Source: Myxococcales bacterium
GTDB lineage: Bacteria > Myxococcota > Myxococcia > Myxococcales > JAJYLH01
DNA: 64,000 nucleotides
Reading direction: 5' to 3'
Assembly: GCA_021787845.1 (NCBI GenBank)
Contig: JAJYLH010000008.1
Coordinates: 1-64,000 of the forward strand
In this document: one piece after another, positions 1-8,194 of the stretch
Position numbering within the stretch: the first letter of the stretch is position 1
Layout: each line of letters begins with the position of its first letter
Notes under the pieces: model-generated
Told to the model about the DNA's origin: nothing
The model's input: only the letters and a program-made list of their open reading frames with translations
The model's database searches: none
Made by a program: the position numbers and the translations under genes

Positions 1-127
1 TGGTCGAGTCGAGCAAGAACCCCTGGGTCGGCAGCCCCTGTGGAACGAAGGCGGGAGGGGTCCCGCTGTCCGCCAGCGCGATCGCCGACCACCCGCACAG
101 CAACGCGATGAACACGAGCCGTTTCAT
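1..127 (-). CDS. Secreted protein, N-terminal part only
   Basis: The minus strand opens with ATG at 127, preceded at good distance by an AGGAGG-type ribosome site, and stays open to the window edge. The 42 visible residues start MKRLVFIALLCGW and form a classical signal peptide: two basic residues, a hydrophobic core and a likely cleavage after SAIALA or ALADS. A Pro/Gly-rich mature start follows. The rest lies outside the window, so no function can be assigned. It is read in the same direction as the sulfur operon, about 260 bases beyond its last gene. Confidence 0.75.
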   Translation of the reverse strand, partial: MKRLVFIALLCGWSAIALADSGTPPAFVPQGLPTQGFLLDST

Positions 128-385
128 TTTCCTGGTCCCTCCTGCTCGACTGCGCGAGCGATGACTTGCGCCTACGGTGATTTGACAAACACACCGATGA
201 GCGCACGATAGCACGGTCGTTTGCGGCAGTCAAGCGCTTCTTGTGCGGCGCCCTACGTCAGCGCCACAGGGGTGTTGGGGCAGAAACGCCAGATCGAAGA
301 AAAGGCATCGTGCTGCTCCATCGCGTCGAGATGGGGTGCCCTTCGTTCAGCCTGCTGCATCACCGGGAGCGGCGGCCGAACCGAA

Positions 386-2029
386 TCAACCGTGAACAGG
401 CTCGGTCGCCCGCATCGCCGCTTCGAGCGCACCGTCTCCGGCGGGCACCGACTTGGCTCCGAGGCGGTCGCGCAAGGCCGCGCGTTCGGTTTCGCTCCCG
501 GACGATGCGACGACGCACATGAGCCCGGCGTTGGCCAGCGCGAGCGCGTCCTCGGGAGCGGCCAGGGCGGCGGCGATCCCAGCGTCGAAGAGGGATCTTT
601 CGAGCGCGCGAGCGGCGTCCAGCGCCACGCCGGCCTCCGGCGCCTCCACCGCGAGAATCGCGGCGGCATGTCCGAAACGCGCGCGCCTCTCGGCGGCGGT
701 GACGAGCGAACCCAAGGTCGAGCGCGGAGCGGCTTCTTCCGTCGCCGCAACGATCATCCCCGCGCCGGCGGTCTCGTTGGTGAGCGCGTCGATGAGGATG
801 AAGGCGCCGGTCGCGCGGACCTGGCGGTAGGGGTCGCACAGGATCGGCCGGCTCAGGCGCAAGGCGAGTCGGCCCACGTCGTTCAGGGCGAGGGTCGGGG
901 TCGGGTCGGCGTCCAGCCTCTCCAGGTCGATGCGATGTCGCACGGCAGTGACCCGCGCCGGCACCAGACGGGTCGTGTGCTTCACGAGGTATTCGCGCGA
1001 CGGATCGAGCGGCGTCGGGGCCAGCCAAACCACGTCGGCTTCCAGCTCTCGCGCGACGACGGGCAGCTCCTCCGGCCGCGCCACGAGGTCGCCGCGACCG
1101 ATGTCCACCTCGTCGGCGAGCCGCAGCGCCACCGACATCGGCGCGAACGCCCGCGGCAAGGCCCCCTCGAAAGTGTCGATGGCCGAGATGCGCGAACGCA
1201 CCCCGGAGGGCAGCACGACAACCTCTTCCCCCACCGCGATGGACCCGGCCGCCACCTGTCCGGCGAAAGCGCGATGGTCGAGGCGCGGTCGAATCACCGT
1301 CTGCACCGGATACCGGAACGGTCCCGCTTCGTGGCCTCGCGCGACCTGCGCCTCCTCGAAGTACGCGAGGAGCGTCCCGCCATGAAACCAAGGGGTCCGG
1401 GCGCTTTCGGTCACCACGTTGTCGCCGTCGGACGCGCTCACGGGAAACGAGCGCACGCACTGGAACCCGAGCTTTCCCGCGAGCTCGCCCAGCTCGGAAG
1501 AGAGGCGCGCGAAGATGGCTTCGTCGAAGCCGACGAGGTCCATCTTGTTCACCACCACCGCGAGGTGGCGGATGCCCAGGAGCGACGCCAGGTAGGCGTG
1601 ACGCCGGCTCTGCGGGAGGACGCCGAGGCGCGCGTCGAGCAGAATCACCGCGAGGTCGGCGGTGGAGGCGCCGGTCGCCATGTTGCGGGTGTACTGGACG
1701 TGGCCGGGAGTGTCGGCGAGGAGGAACCGGCGCCGCGACGTGGAAAGGTGCCGGTAGGCGACGTCGATGGTGATGCCCTGCTCGCGTTCGGCCCTGAGGC
1801 CGTCGGTGAAGTAGGAGAAGTCGATGTCCTCGCCCCGGCGGGTCGCCGCCCGGACCTGCGTGATCTGATCTTCCGGCAACGAGCCGGTCTCGTAGAGCAG
1901 CCGGCCGATGAGCGTCGACTTACCGTCGTCCACCGAGCCCACCACCACGATGCGCAGACGATCGCGGGTCGCCTCGCGGGCGAGGTCGAGGTCATCGGCG
2001 AGGACAGGATTTGCAGTGGCGCTGGTCAT
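386..2029 (-). CDS. cysN: Sulfate adenylyltransferase subunit 1 (CysN) with degenerate CysC-like tail
   Basis: GTPase subunit of ATP sulfurylase, which activates sulfate to APS together with CysD. All G motifs are visible: GSVDDGKST (residues 31-39), the EREQGITIDVAYR switch, DTPGH and NKMDLV. The EF-Tu-like beta-barrel domains follow to about residue 440. ATG 2029 has GGAGG nine bases upstream. At 547 residues it is longer than plain CysN (about 475) and shorter than CysNC fusions (about 630). The last 100 residues resemble an APS kinase (ALERSLFDAG, NAGLMCVVAS, ETERAALRDRL), but the P-loop GLSGSGKST is missing and the centre is shortened, so kinase activity is unlikely. It is the last gene of the operon, 112 bases after cysD. 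No separate cysC is present. Confidence 0.95.
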   Translation of the reverse strand: MTSATANPVLADDLDLAREATRDRLRIVVVGSVDDGKSTLIGRLLYETGSLPEDQITQVRAATRRGEDIDFSYFTDGLRAEREQGITIDVAYRHLSTSRRRFLLADTPGHVQYTRNMATGASTADLAVILLDARLGVLPQSRRHAYLASLLGIRHLAVVVNKMDLVGFDEAIFARLSSELGELAGKLGFQCVRSFPVSASDGDNVVTESARTPWFHGGTLLAYFEEAQVARGHEAGPFRYPVQTVIRPRLDHRAFAGQVAAGSIAVGEEVVVLPSGVRSRISAIDTFEGALPRAFAPMSVALRLADEVDIGRGDLVARPEELPVVARELEADVVWLAPTPLDPSREYLVKHTTRLVPARVTAVRHRIDLERLDADPTPTLALNDVGRLALRLSRPILCDPYRQVRATGAFILIDALTNETAGAGMIVAATEEAAPRSTLGSLVTAAERRARFGHAAAILAVEAPEAGVALDAARALERSLFDAGIAAALAAPEDALALANAGLMCVVASSGSETERAALRDRLGAKSVPAGDGALEAAMRATEPVHG

Positions 2030-2141
2030 CAGAACAATCCTCCACCTCGCTCGAGCTCAGAGTGGGAGCCATGGCCGAGGCGTGTGGGTGCGGGCCCTGC
2101 CTCGCGCCATCAGCCATCGGCCATCGCTCCGACGTGCATCT

Positions 2142-3056
2142 TCAAAAATACCCCTCGCGCTTCTTGAGCTCCATCGAGCCTTCCTCGTCGAAGTCGATGA
2201 CCCGGCCTTGCCGTTCGGACTGGCGGCTCTCGCGCATCTCGCGCAGGATCTCCGGCACCGTCCGCGCGGTCGATTCGATGGCCCCGGACAGCGGATAGCA
2301 TCCGAGCGTGCGAAAGCGAATCATCCGCAGGCGCGGGGTCTCTCCGGGCCGCAGCGGCAGTCGCTCGTCGTCCACCATGATGAGATTGCCATCGCGCTCG
2401 ACGACCGGCCTTTGCGCCGCGAAATAGAGCGGCACCACCGCAAGGCGCTCCAGCCAGACGTAGCGCCACACGTCGAGCTCGGTCCAGTTGGACAGCGGGA
2501 AGACCCGGATGGACTCGCCGGGGTCGATGCGGCCGTTGTACAGGTTCCACAGCTCCGGCCGCTGTCCCTTGGGGTCCCACTGGCCGGCGCGGTCGCGAAA
2601 CGAGTAGACGCGCTCCTTGGCCCGCGACTTCTCCTCATCACGCCGCGCGCCGCCGAAGGCCGCGTCGAACCCGTGCCGCGCGAGCGCCTGCAACAGCGCC
2701 TGGGTCTTCATGACGTGCGTGTACTTGCGGCTGCCGTGGTCGAACGGGTTGATGCCCTGCTCGAGCGCCTCCTCGTTGCGATGGACGAGGAGCTTCAAGC
2801 CGTGCTCGCGCACATACGAGTCGCGAAAGGCGTACATCTCTCGAAACTTCCAGGTGGTGTCGACATGGAGGAGCGGAAAGGGAATCGGCCCGGGATGAAA
2901 GGCTTTGCGCGCGAGGTGGACCATCGTCTGCGAGTCCTTGCCGATGCTGTAGAGCATCACCGGCTTGGCGAACTCCGCGGCGACCTCGCGGATGATGTGG
3001 ATGCTCTCCGCTTCCAGCTCGCGCAGGTGGTCGAGAGTGTCGGTCGAGGCGATCAT
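2142..3056 (-). CDS. cysD: Sulfate adenylyltransferase subunit 2 (CysD)
   Basis: PP-loop ATP pyrophosphatase subunit that adenylates sulfate to APS, driven by the GTPase CysN. The 304-residue length is normal for the family. The nucleotide-binding loop reads [18 protein letters not shown] near residue 40, followed by [21 protein letters not shown]. The segment [21 protein letters not shown] and the C-terminus [10 protein letters not shown] are CysD hallmarks. ATG 3056 overlaps the stop of the upstream SUMT gene by four bases (ATGA), indicating translational coupling. Confidence 0.97.
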   Translation of the reverse strand: MIASTDTLDHLRELEAESIHIIREVAAEFAKPVMLYSIGKDSQTMVHLARKAFHPGPIPFPLLHVDTTWKFREMYAFRDSYVREHGLKLLVHRNEEALEQGINPFDHGSRKYTHVMKTQALLQALARHGFDAAFGGARRDEEKSRAKERVYSFRDRAGQWDPKGQRPELWNLYNGRIDPGESIRVFPLSNWTELDVWRYVWLERLAVVPLYFAAQRPVVERDGNLIMVDDERLPLRPGETPRLRMIRFRTLGCYPLSGAIESTARTVPEILREMRESRQSERQGRVIDFDEEGSMELKKREGYF

Positions 3057-3841
3057 CGCAGGGCTCCTCGGGTCAGCGCCGGTGGGACGGGTATCGGCAG
3101 ATCGCTTTCGTCTCGGACAACCTGGTTTCTCAGCGCGACCACCTCGCCGACGACGAGGAGCGCGGGTGAATCGATTTCGGCTTCCCGCGCGCGCAGCGCG
3201 ATGTCGCCCAAGGTGCCATGGGCGATGCGCTCATCGGCGAGGCTGGCGGAGGCGATGATCGCAGCGGGGGTCGAGGGCGACCGGCCGGCTCCGACGAGAG
3301 CCCGAATCGTCTTGTCGAGGCGACCAGCCGCCATGAACAGCACGAGCGTCTCGGCTCGCGCGAGGTGTTCCCAGTCCGGCTCGCCCTGCGCCCGACGGCC
3401 AGTGGCGAACGTGACCGACCCGGCGACCCCGCGCTGGGTGAGCGGAATTCCCGCCAAGGCCGGACCCGCGAGGCCGCTACTGACTCCGGGCACCACTTCG
3501 CAGGGCACGCCCGCCCGGGCGAGCGCCATCGCTTCCTCGCCGCCGCGGCCGAAGACGAACGGATCTCCGCCCTTGAGCCGGACCACGGTTCGTCCGAGCC
3601 GCGCCTGGGCGATGAGCAGTCCGTTGATCTGATCTTGCGGGACGCTGTCGCCCCCGGCCTCCTTACCCGCGTAGATGAGTCGCGCCCCGCGCCTCGCGCG
3701 AGCCAGCAGGTCCGGGTGTACCAGGCGGTCGTAGACCACGGCGTCGGCCCGGGCGAGGAGGTCGGCTCCCCGCAAGGTGATGAGATCCCAAGCGCCCGGG
3801 CCGGCGCCGACGAGGTAGACCGTGCCCACTCGCTTGTTCAT
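3053..3841 (-). CDS. cobA: Uroporphyrinogen-III C-methyltransferase (SUMT)
   Basis: Transfers two methyl groups from SAM to uroporphyrinogen III to give precorrin-2, the first step toward siroheme, the cofactor of the sulfite reductase in this operon. Family motifs in order: [18 protein letters not shown] at the N-terminus, [23 protein letters not shown] near residue 90, [20 protein letters not shown] near 120, and VTFATGR. It is 262 residues, normal for stand-alone SUMT. It overlaps the precorrin-2 dehydrogenase gene upstream and cysD downstream by four bases each, so the siroheme genes are tightly coupled to sulfate activation. Confidence 0.96.
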   Translation of the reverse strand: MNKRVGTVYLVGAGPGAWDLITLRGADLLARADAVVYDRLVHPDLLARARRGARLIYAGKEAGGDSVPQDQINGLLIAQARLGRTVVRLKGGDPFVFGRGGEEAMALARAGVPCEVVPGVSSGLAGPALAGIPLTQRGVAGSVTFATGRRAQGEPDWEHLARAETLVLFMAAGRLDKTIRALVGAGRSPSTPAAIIASASLADERIAHGTLGDIALRAREAEIDSPALLVVGEVVALRNQVVRDESDLPIPVPPALTRGALR

Positions 3842-4521
3842 CGGGATTCTCCCGTTGCAGTGGCCGCGCGCACCGCGGCGAACGCGGCCTTGCGATTTCC
3901 ACTAGCCAGGTGCGACGCGGCGGGACTGTCGATGATCCGGGCGAGCGTCGCGGCTCGCGTATCGCGCGGCAACGCCCTTCGCAGCGCTCGCAGGATGCGC
4001 GCGAGCCGGCCCCACTCCGGGCCAATCGCGCTCATCGCTCGATCGCGCAGGGTGCGGGCCAAGCCTGGCACCGCCCCGGCGGTCGACACGGCGATGGTGA
4101 CCGGCCCCCGGCGGCCGATGGCGGGAACGTAGAAGTCGCAGAGCTCCGGCAGGTCACAGGCGTTCGCGAGGAGGCCTCGACTGCGCGCCTCGCGGACGAC
4201 TTCGGCGTTGACTCGAGGCGAATCGGTCGCGGCGAAGACCAGCGACATCCCCGCGCAATCTTCCGGCCGCCAGCGCCGCTCGTGGAGATCGATCGCGTTC
4301 GACTCCCCGAGGGCTCTCAGCTCCCCGCGCGCTCTCTCGGCCACGACCCGCACGCGCGCTCCCACTTCGACGAGCGGCGAGATGCGGCCGCTCGCGACCC
4401 GGCCCCCGCCGACCACGAGAACCGGCTGGCCGTGAAGACGCAGCGCGATGGGATAGTCGAGGGCGGCGCTGGGTCGGCCCTCACCCCCCGCTGCCGCGCG
4501 CTTCATCCGTGAAGCTTTCAT
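3838..4521 (-). CDS. Precorrin-2 dehydrogenase / sirohydrochlorin ferrochelatase (Met8/CysG-N type)
   Basis: NAD-dependent oxidation of precorrin-2 to sirohydrochlorin, and possibly iron insertion, completing siroheme. A Rossmann loop (PVLVVGGGRVASGRI) lies near residues 30-45. The segment ACDLPELCDFYVPAIGRRG carries the conserved aspartate region of Met8 and CysG-N, followed by ISTAG-like VTIAVSTAGAVPGLARTLRD. Start: ATG 4521 follows GGAGGAG at five bases. The earlier ATG 4536, which overlaps the cysH stop as TGATG, would add five residues and cannot be excluded. Length is about 227 residues. The separate SUMT gene follows directly, so this lineage splits the two CysG halves. Confidence 0.93.
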   Translation of the reverse strand: MKASRMKRAAAGGEGRPSAALDYPIALRLHGQPVLVVGGGRVASGRISPLVEVGARVRVVAERARGELRALGESNAIDLHERRWRPEDCAGMSLVFAATDSPRVNAEVVREARSRGLLANACDLPELCDFYVPAIGRRGPVTIAVSTAGAVPGLARTLRDRAMSAIGPEWGRLARILRALRRALPRDTRAATLARIIDSPAASHLASGNRKAAFAAVRAATATGESR

Positions 4522-4535
4522 CGACTCCTCCGCCA

Positions 4536-5273
4536 TCACTTGCGGTGCAACCCGCACTCTTTGTGCTCCGCAGACTCCCACCACCAGCGGCCGGCGCGCA
4601 CGTCTTCCCAGGGCTTGACCGCGCGGGTGCAGGGAGCGCAGCCGATGGAGCGCAATCCCTGGTCGTGCAGCGCGTTGTAGGGAAGCTGGCGCTCTTTCAC
4701 GCAAGCCCAAACGTCGGCCTCGGTCCAAGCCGCGAGCGGGTTCACCTTGGCGATGCCCCCGTGCGCGTCGTCGCGCTCGACCGCGTCCACTCCCGCGCGC
4801 GTCGGCGACTGCTCCCGCCGCAGTCCCGTCACCCAGGCCTCGCAGCTCGCGAGCGCGCGACCCAGCGGCTCCAGCTTGCGAATTGCGCAACACGCCTTGC
4901 GCGCCTCGATGCTCTCGCGAAACGAGAAGTAGCCGCGGCCGCGCTCCAGCTCTTCGACGCCGGCGCGCTCGGGGAAGAACGTTTCGATAGCGATGCCGTA
5001 GCGTCGCCGCACCTGCTCCATGACTTCGTAGGTCTCGGGGTGGAGCCGGCCCGTGTCGAGCGTGAAGACCCGCACGCTCGGCGCGTAGCGGGAACCGAGG
5101 TCGATCAACACCACGTCCTCGACCCCGAAGCTCGAGGCGATGGCCGCGTGGTCGCGAAAGGTCTCCTCGACCCATCGCAGGATGTCCGGAGCCGAGGCGT
5201 TCGTCAGACGCGCCGTGACGTCCGCGAAATCGAGAGGCGAGCGAGTCTCTTCGGCGGGCGTCATGGCTTGCAT
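4536..5273 (-). CDS. cysH: Phosphoadenylyl/adenylyl-sulfate reductase (APS-reductase type CysH)
   Basis: Reduces activated sulfate to sulfite using thioredoxin-type reductant. The family core is seen in SSFGVEDVVLIDL, VFTLDTGRLHPETYE and the C-terminal KECGLHRK. A pair CC (ARKACCAIRKLEP) and a later GCAPCTR supply the four cysteines of the [4Fe-4S] cluster, which mark APS rather than PAPS reductases. That fits the missing APS kinase P-loop in CysN. ATG 5273 has GGAG at five bases. A second in-frame ATG at 5264 overlaps the upstream stop as ATGA. Length is 245 residues. Confidence 0.96.
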   Translation of the reverse strand: MQAMTPAEETRSPLDFADVTARLTNASAPDILRWVEETFRDHAAIASSFGVEDVVLIDLGSRYAPSVRVFTLDTGRLHPETYEVMEQVRRRYGIAIETFFPERAGVEELERGRGYFSFRESIEARKACCAIRKLEPLGRALASCEAWVTGLRREQSPTRAGVDAVERDDAHGGIAKVNPLAAWTEADVWACVKERQLPYNALHDQGLRSIGCAPCTRAVKPWEDVRAGRWWWESAEHKECGLHRK

Positions 5274-5857
5274 GGGATCTCCGTTATCGGGCGTGCACCA
5301 CGCTTCAAGCGAACGCGGAAGGCGGCCCGGGCGTCGGCCTGGAAATCGAGCTCGACCCCCCCTGGCCACAATCGTTCGGCGACGGTCGTCAACGCGGGGC
5401 GCAGCTCGGTCAAGGTCTCCGCGGTACATGGCGCGAGCAGCCGGTCGTTCGCACCGACCTCGATCTCCGTCTCGACGAACCGCAGCTTGCCGCGCAGCTC
5501 CGGATCGTCCTGCAGGGCGCGGGCGGCGCGCACCGTCGCGCGGACGGCGCGGTCGAGCCGGGCCGCGAAGTCTCCCTCGTTCGGGCGCTTGCGCTGGTAG
5601 AGCAGGCCCGGGCGCTGGCCGCGCAGGGTGAGCGAATAGTTCGCGCCATGGCAGACCAGCACGATTCCCGGCCCGTCGGGCACGTGGGAGTAGTCGGCGA
5701 CGTCGATCATCACCTCGTCGAGCCCGCGGGCTTGGATCAGTCGATGGAACGCGGCGACCACCGAGCCCACCGCAATGGCGCCGCATGTCGGATCGGCGCT
5801 CAGCCGAACGGCGAGGCGCTGGGCGAAGAGAGCGTCGTTCTCAAGGGTGCTCGTCAT
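5261..5857 (-). CDS. Conserved protein of unknown function in the sulfur operon
   Basis: A 198-residue soluble protein I do not recognise. It starts with ATG 5857, overlapping the sulfite reductase stop (ATGA), and its stop overlaps the cysH start region, so it is co-translated with both. The sequence is predicted to be mixed alpha/beta with no signal peptide or membrane segment. Notable conserved-looking stretches are DPTCGAIAVGSVVAAFHRLI, IVLVCHGANYSLTLRGQRPG and ETEIEVGANDRLLAP. Only three cysteines and no metal-cluster pattern are visible. Its position between SiR and APS reductase suggests an accessory role in sulfite reduction or electron delivery, since no CysJ flavoprotein is encoded here. 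That is inference only. Confidence 0.85.
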   Translation of the reverse strand: MTSTLENDALFAQRLAVRLSADPTCGAIAVGSVVAAFHRLIQARGLDEVMIDVADYSHVPDGPGIVLVCHGANYSLTLRGQRPGLLYQRKRPNEGDFAARLDRAVRATVRAARALQDDPELRGKLRFVETEIEVGANDRLLAPCTAETLTELRPALTTVAERLWPGGVELDFQADARAAFRVRLKRGARPITEIPCKP

Positions 5858-8187
5858 TGCTCCCTCGCCTTCTGCGCGCTGATGCGGTGGTAGCAGGCGT
5901 GCGCCGCTTCGATGAACAGCATCGTCTCCTCGAGCCGCTCCTGGGCCTTTTCGCGAGCGAAGCTCTCGGAGCCCGCCCCGTTCGGGCGCAGCAGGTACTG
6001 GGCGAACTTGTCGCCGACGTGCGGGTCCTGGAAGACCCCCGTGTCGAGCAAGCGGGTGCGAAACTCGCGAACGATCTCCTCTGGGACTTCGGAGACCTCC
6101 GAGCTGTCGGCGCGCAGCAACGCCTGAGCGGCGAGGAGCATGGCCTCGTGGGCCCGTCCGGCGGCCAGACCCAGCTCGCCCCGTTCGAACAGCGTCTGCG
6201 CCTCGTAGGCCGCCACCTCCGCCGCCGCCAGGCCGAACTTGGTCGCCGTCACGAGCTCGCCCGCGCACTCGCCTTCCCCCATGTCCGTGATGGTGTACTC
6301 GCGCGGGTCGCCCCAATCGGAGTAGTAGGACGGTTCTTGTTCATAGGAAGGAACCCGGAGCAGGTCCTCGAGCCGGTGGCGCACCGCGTTCTTCCCCGCG
6401 CGTTGAACGAACGCGGCGAACGATTCGCCCTCGTGACGCTCCTTGGCGAACAGGTCTGTCAGCCGCTCGATGGCGGCGGGGACGTTCTTCGAAGGCACCG
6501 CGGCCGTCGCGAGGCCGAACGAGGCGACGTTGTCCTTGGCGTCGCCGCCGAGCACGATCTGGAAGTGCGGAACCCGCCGGCCCTCGACGCTGCGACTGAC
6601 TCCCAAGAGCCCGATGTCCGCGACGTGGTGCTGGCCGCAGGCGTTGAAGCAACCCGAGACCTTGACGCGCAAGGGGCGGACCGCGTCGGGCAGGGGCTTG
6701 GCCTCGAGCCTCTCGCCGATGGCCAGCGCGACGCCGCGCGAGGAGGAGATTCCGAGCTTGCAGGTCTGGGTGCCGGGGCAGGAGGTGACATCGACGATGG
6801 TGGACGCGGCGGGCGCGGCGAGGCCCGCGCGCGAAAGGCGGCGGTGGAGCTCGGGCAGATCGGCCTCGGGGACCCAGCGCAAGACGATGTTCTGTTCGGC
6901 CGTCGTCCGCACCGTGTCGCCGGTGAGGTCGCGAGCGATTTCGGCGAGCGCGCGCAGCGGGCCGGCCGCGATATCCCCGAGCGGCAACCGGACCGTCGCC
7001 GTCACGTACCCCGGCTGCCGTTGCCGAACCACGTTCGAGGCGCGCCAGGCATCGAAACCCTCGGCCGCAGGCTCGCGCGCCGCCGGGTCGCCGGCCGCTC
7101 CCTGACGGTCGCGGTACGGATCAGACCGATCGGTCGGATCCGACTGATCGGTCTGATCAGACGTCGGCCATGTCCGCTCATCCTGAGGGAAGGCCGACCG
7201 CGGGTCATCGTCGAGCGCCTGGAGGTTCTCGAGGTAGTCCGTCCACCGGCGGTCGTCGCGCAGCACCTTGCGCTCCTCGCGAACCAGCCGCGCGAGCTCC
7301 CCGATGCCCAGACTGGAGACCAGGAACTTCAGACGGGCACGCTGCCGGTTCTTCTTCTCTCCCAGCCGCGCGAACACCCGGCCGATCGCTTGGACCAGGG
7401 GCAGCATCTCCGCCTCGGGCACGAACTCGTCCAGGAGCTTCGCCTGCTGCGGCACCGCTCCCAGCCCGCCGCCGAGGTGGACCTCGAATCCCCGCTGGCC
7501 GTCGCGCTCGGTGGCGATGGCGCCCAGGTCGTGGATGCGCGCGAGGGCGCACGAGCCGTGCCGGCATCCGGAGAAGGCTATTTTGAACTTGCGCCCGAAG
7601 TCTTGCGCGTCCGGGTGGCCGAGCATGAAGTAGGCGCAGGCGTGGGCGTAGGGCGTCACGTCGAAGACCTCGTCCTGGCAAACGCCGGAGAGCGGGCACG
7701 CGGTGACGTTGCGCACCACGTTGCCGCACGCCTCGCGCGTCGTGACGCCCACCGCGGCCAGCCGGCGCATGAGGTCGGGCGTGTCGTCGATGTGGACGTA
7801 GTGGAGCTGGAGGTCCTGGCGCGTCGTGACGTGGGCGATGCCGTCCGAGTACTCCTCGGCCACGTCGGCGATGACGTCCATTTGCTCCGCCGTGAGGCGA
7901 CCCAGCGGAATCTTGATCCGCTGCATCCCCGGCGCGTCCCAGACGGTGTTGGCGCCCTTGGTCGGACGCTCGGGAAAGCCGAGGCGCTGGGTGCGTTGCC
8001 CGTCGTGCCGGAGCCCGTTGTCGTAGCGCTGCCCGTAGACACCCCGGCGCAGGCGCGACTCGCTAAAGAGCCGCTCCTCGAGCTTCCCCTGCCAGCGCAG
8101 CTCGATCTGCGCCTCGAACACGTCGATCTCGCGGCCGAGCGGCTCATCGATCTGGTCGTTCAGGCGTTCCTTCCAGGTGGCAGCCAT
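5854..8187 (-). CDS. cysI: Assimilatory sulfite (nitrite/sulfite) reductase hemoprotein with HEPN-like C-terminal domain
   Basis: Six-electron reduction of sulfite to sulfide on a coupled siroheme/[4Fe-4S] centre. The two ferredoxin-like/SiR repeats are visible. The N-terminal half has VWDAPGMQRIKIPLGRL, VTTRQDLQLHYVH and NVVRNVTACPLSGVC. The second half carries the cluster ligands VTSCPGTQTCKLGI and GCFNACGQHHVADIGLLG (C-x5-C and C-x3-C). About 170 extra C-terminal residues (from VPSYEQEPSYYSDWGD to the end) are helical with RAHEAMLLAAQALL and EAAHACYHRI, like the HEPN-type tails of some bacterial SiRs. A linker of TD/SD repeats about 335 residues in is encoded by a GATC palindrome insertion. 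No flavoprotein partner gene is present, so ferredoxin is the likely donor. Seven bases separate it from the cysteine synthase. Confidence 0.93.
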   Translation of the reverse strand: MAATWKERLNDQIDEPLGREIDVFEAQIELRWQGKLEERLFSESRLRRGVYGQRYDNGLRHDGQRTQRLGFPERPTKGANTVWDAPGMQRIKIPLGRLTAEQMDVIADVAEEYSDGIAHVTTRQDLQLHYVHIDDTPDLMRRLAAVGVTTREACGNVVRNVTACPLSGVCQDEVFDVTPYAHACAYFMLGHPDAQDFGRKFKIAFSGCRHGSCALARIHDLGAIATERDGQRGFEVHLGGGLGAVPQQAKLLDEFVPEAEMLPLVQAIGRVFARLGEKKNRQRARLKFLVSSLGIGELARLVREERKVLRDDRRWTDYLENLQALDDDPRSAFPQDERTWPTSDQTDQSDPTDRSDPYRDRQGAAGDPAAREPAAEGFDAWRASNVVRQRQPGYVTATVRLPLGDIAAGPLRALAEIARDLTGDTVRTTAEQNIVLRWVPEADLPELHRRLSRAGLAAPAASTIVDVTSCPGTQTCKLGISSSRGVALAIGERLEAKPLPDAVRPLRVKVSGCFNACGQHHVADIGLLGVSRSVEGRRVPHFQIVLGGDAKDNVASFGLATAAVPSKNVPAAIERLTDLFAKERHEGESFAAFVQRAGKNAVRHRLEDLLRVPSYEQEPSYYSDWGDPREYTITDMGEGECAGELVTATKFGLAAAEVAAYEAQTLFERGELGLAAGRAHEAMLLAAQALLRADSSEVSEVPEEIVREFRTRLLDTGVFQDPHVGDKFAQYLLRPNGAGSESFAREKAQERLEETMLFIEAAHACYHRISAQKAREQ
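7118..7164. repeat. GATC-centred palindromic repeat inside cysI
   Basis: A run of GATC units with flanking GGTC/GACC steps, including the 12-base palindrome core ACCGATCGGT, lies in frame in the sulfite reductase gene. It encodes a hydrophilic SDQTDQSDPTDRSDP linker between the two SiR halves. Other members of the family are at 15738, 17129, 17871, 19464, 23361, 27915 and 57491. Confidence 0.85.
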
Positions 8188-8194
8188 GTTCCCT

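Noticed and set aside
182-212. TTGACA-like plus-strand promoter near the window start
   Set aside because: It points into antisense of cysN, with no gene on that strand and a poor -10.
221-2167. Long plus-strand open frame of 648 codons
   Set aside because: It is antisense to cysN, Arg/Gly-rich and without any family motif; high GC content keeps the complementary frames open.
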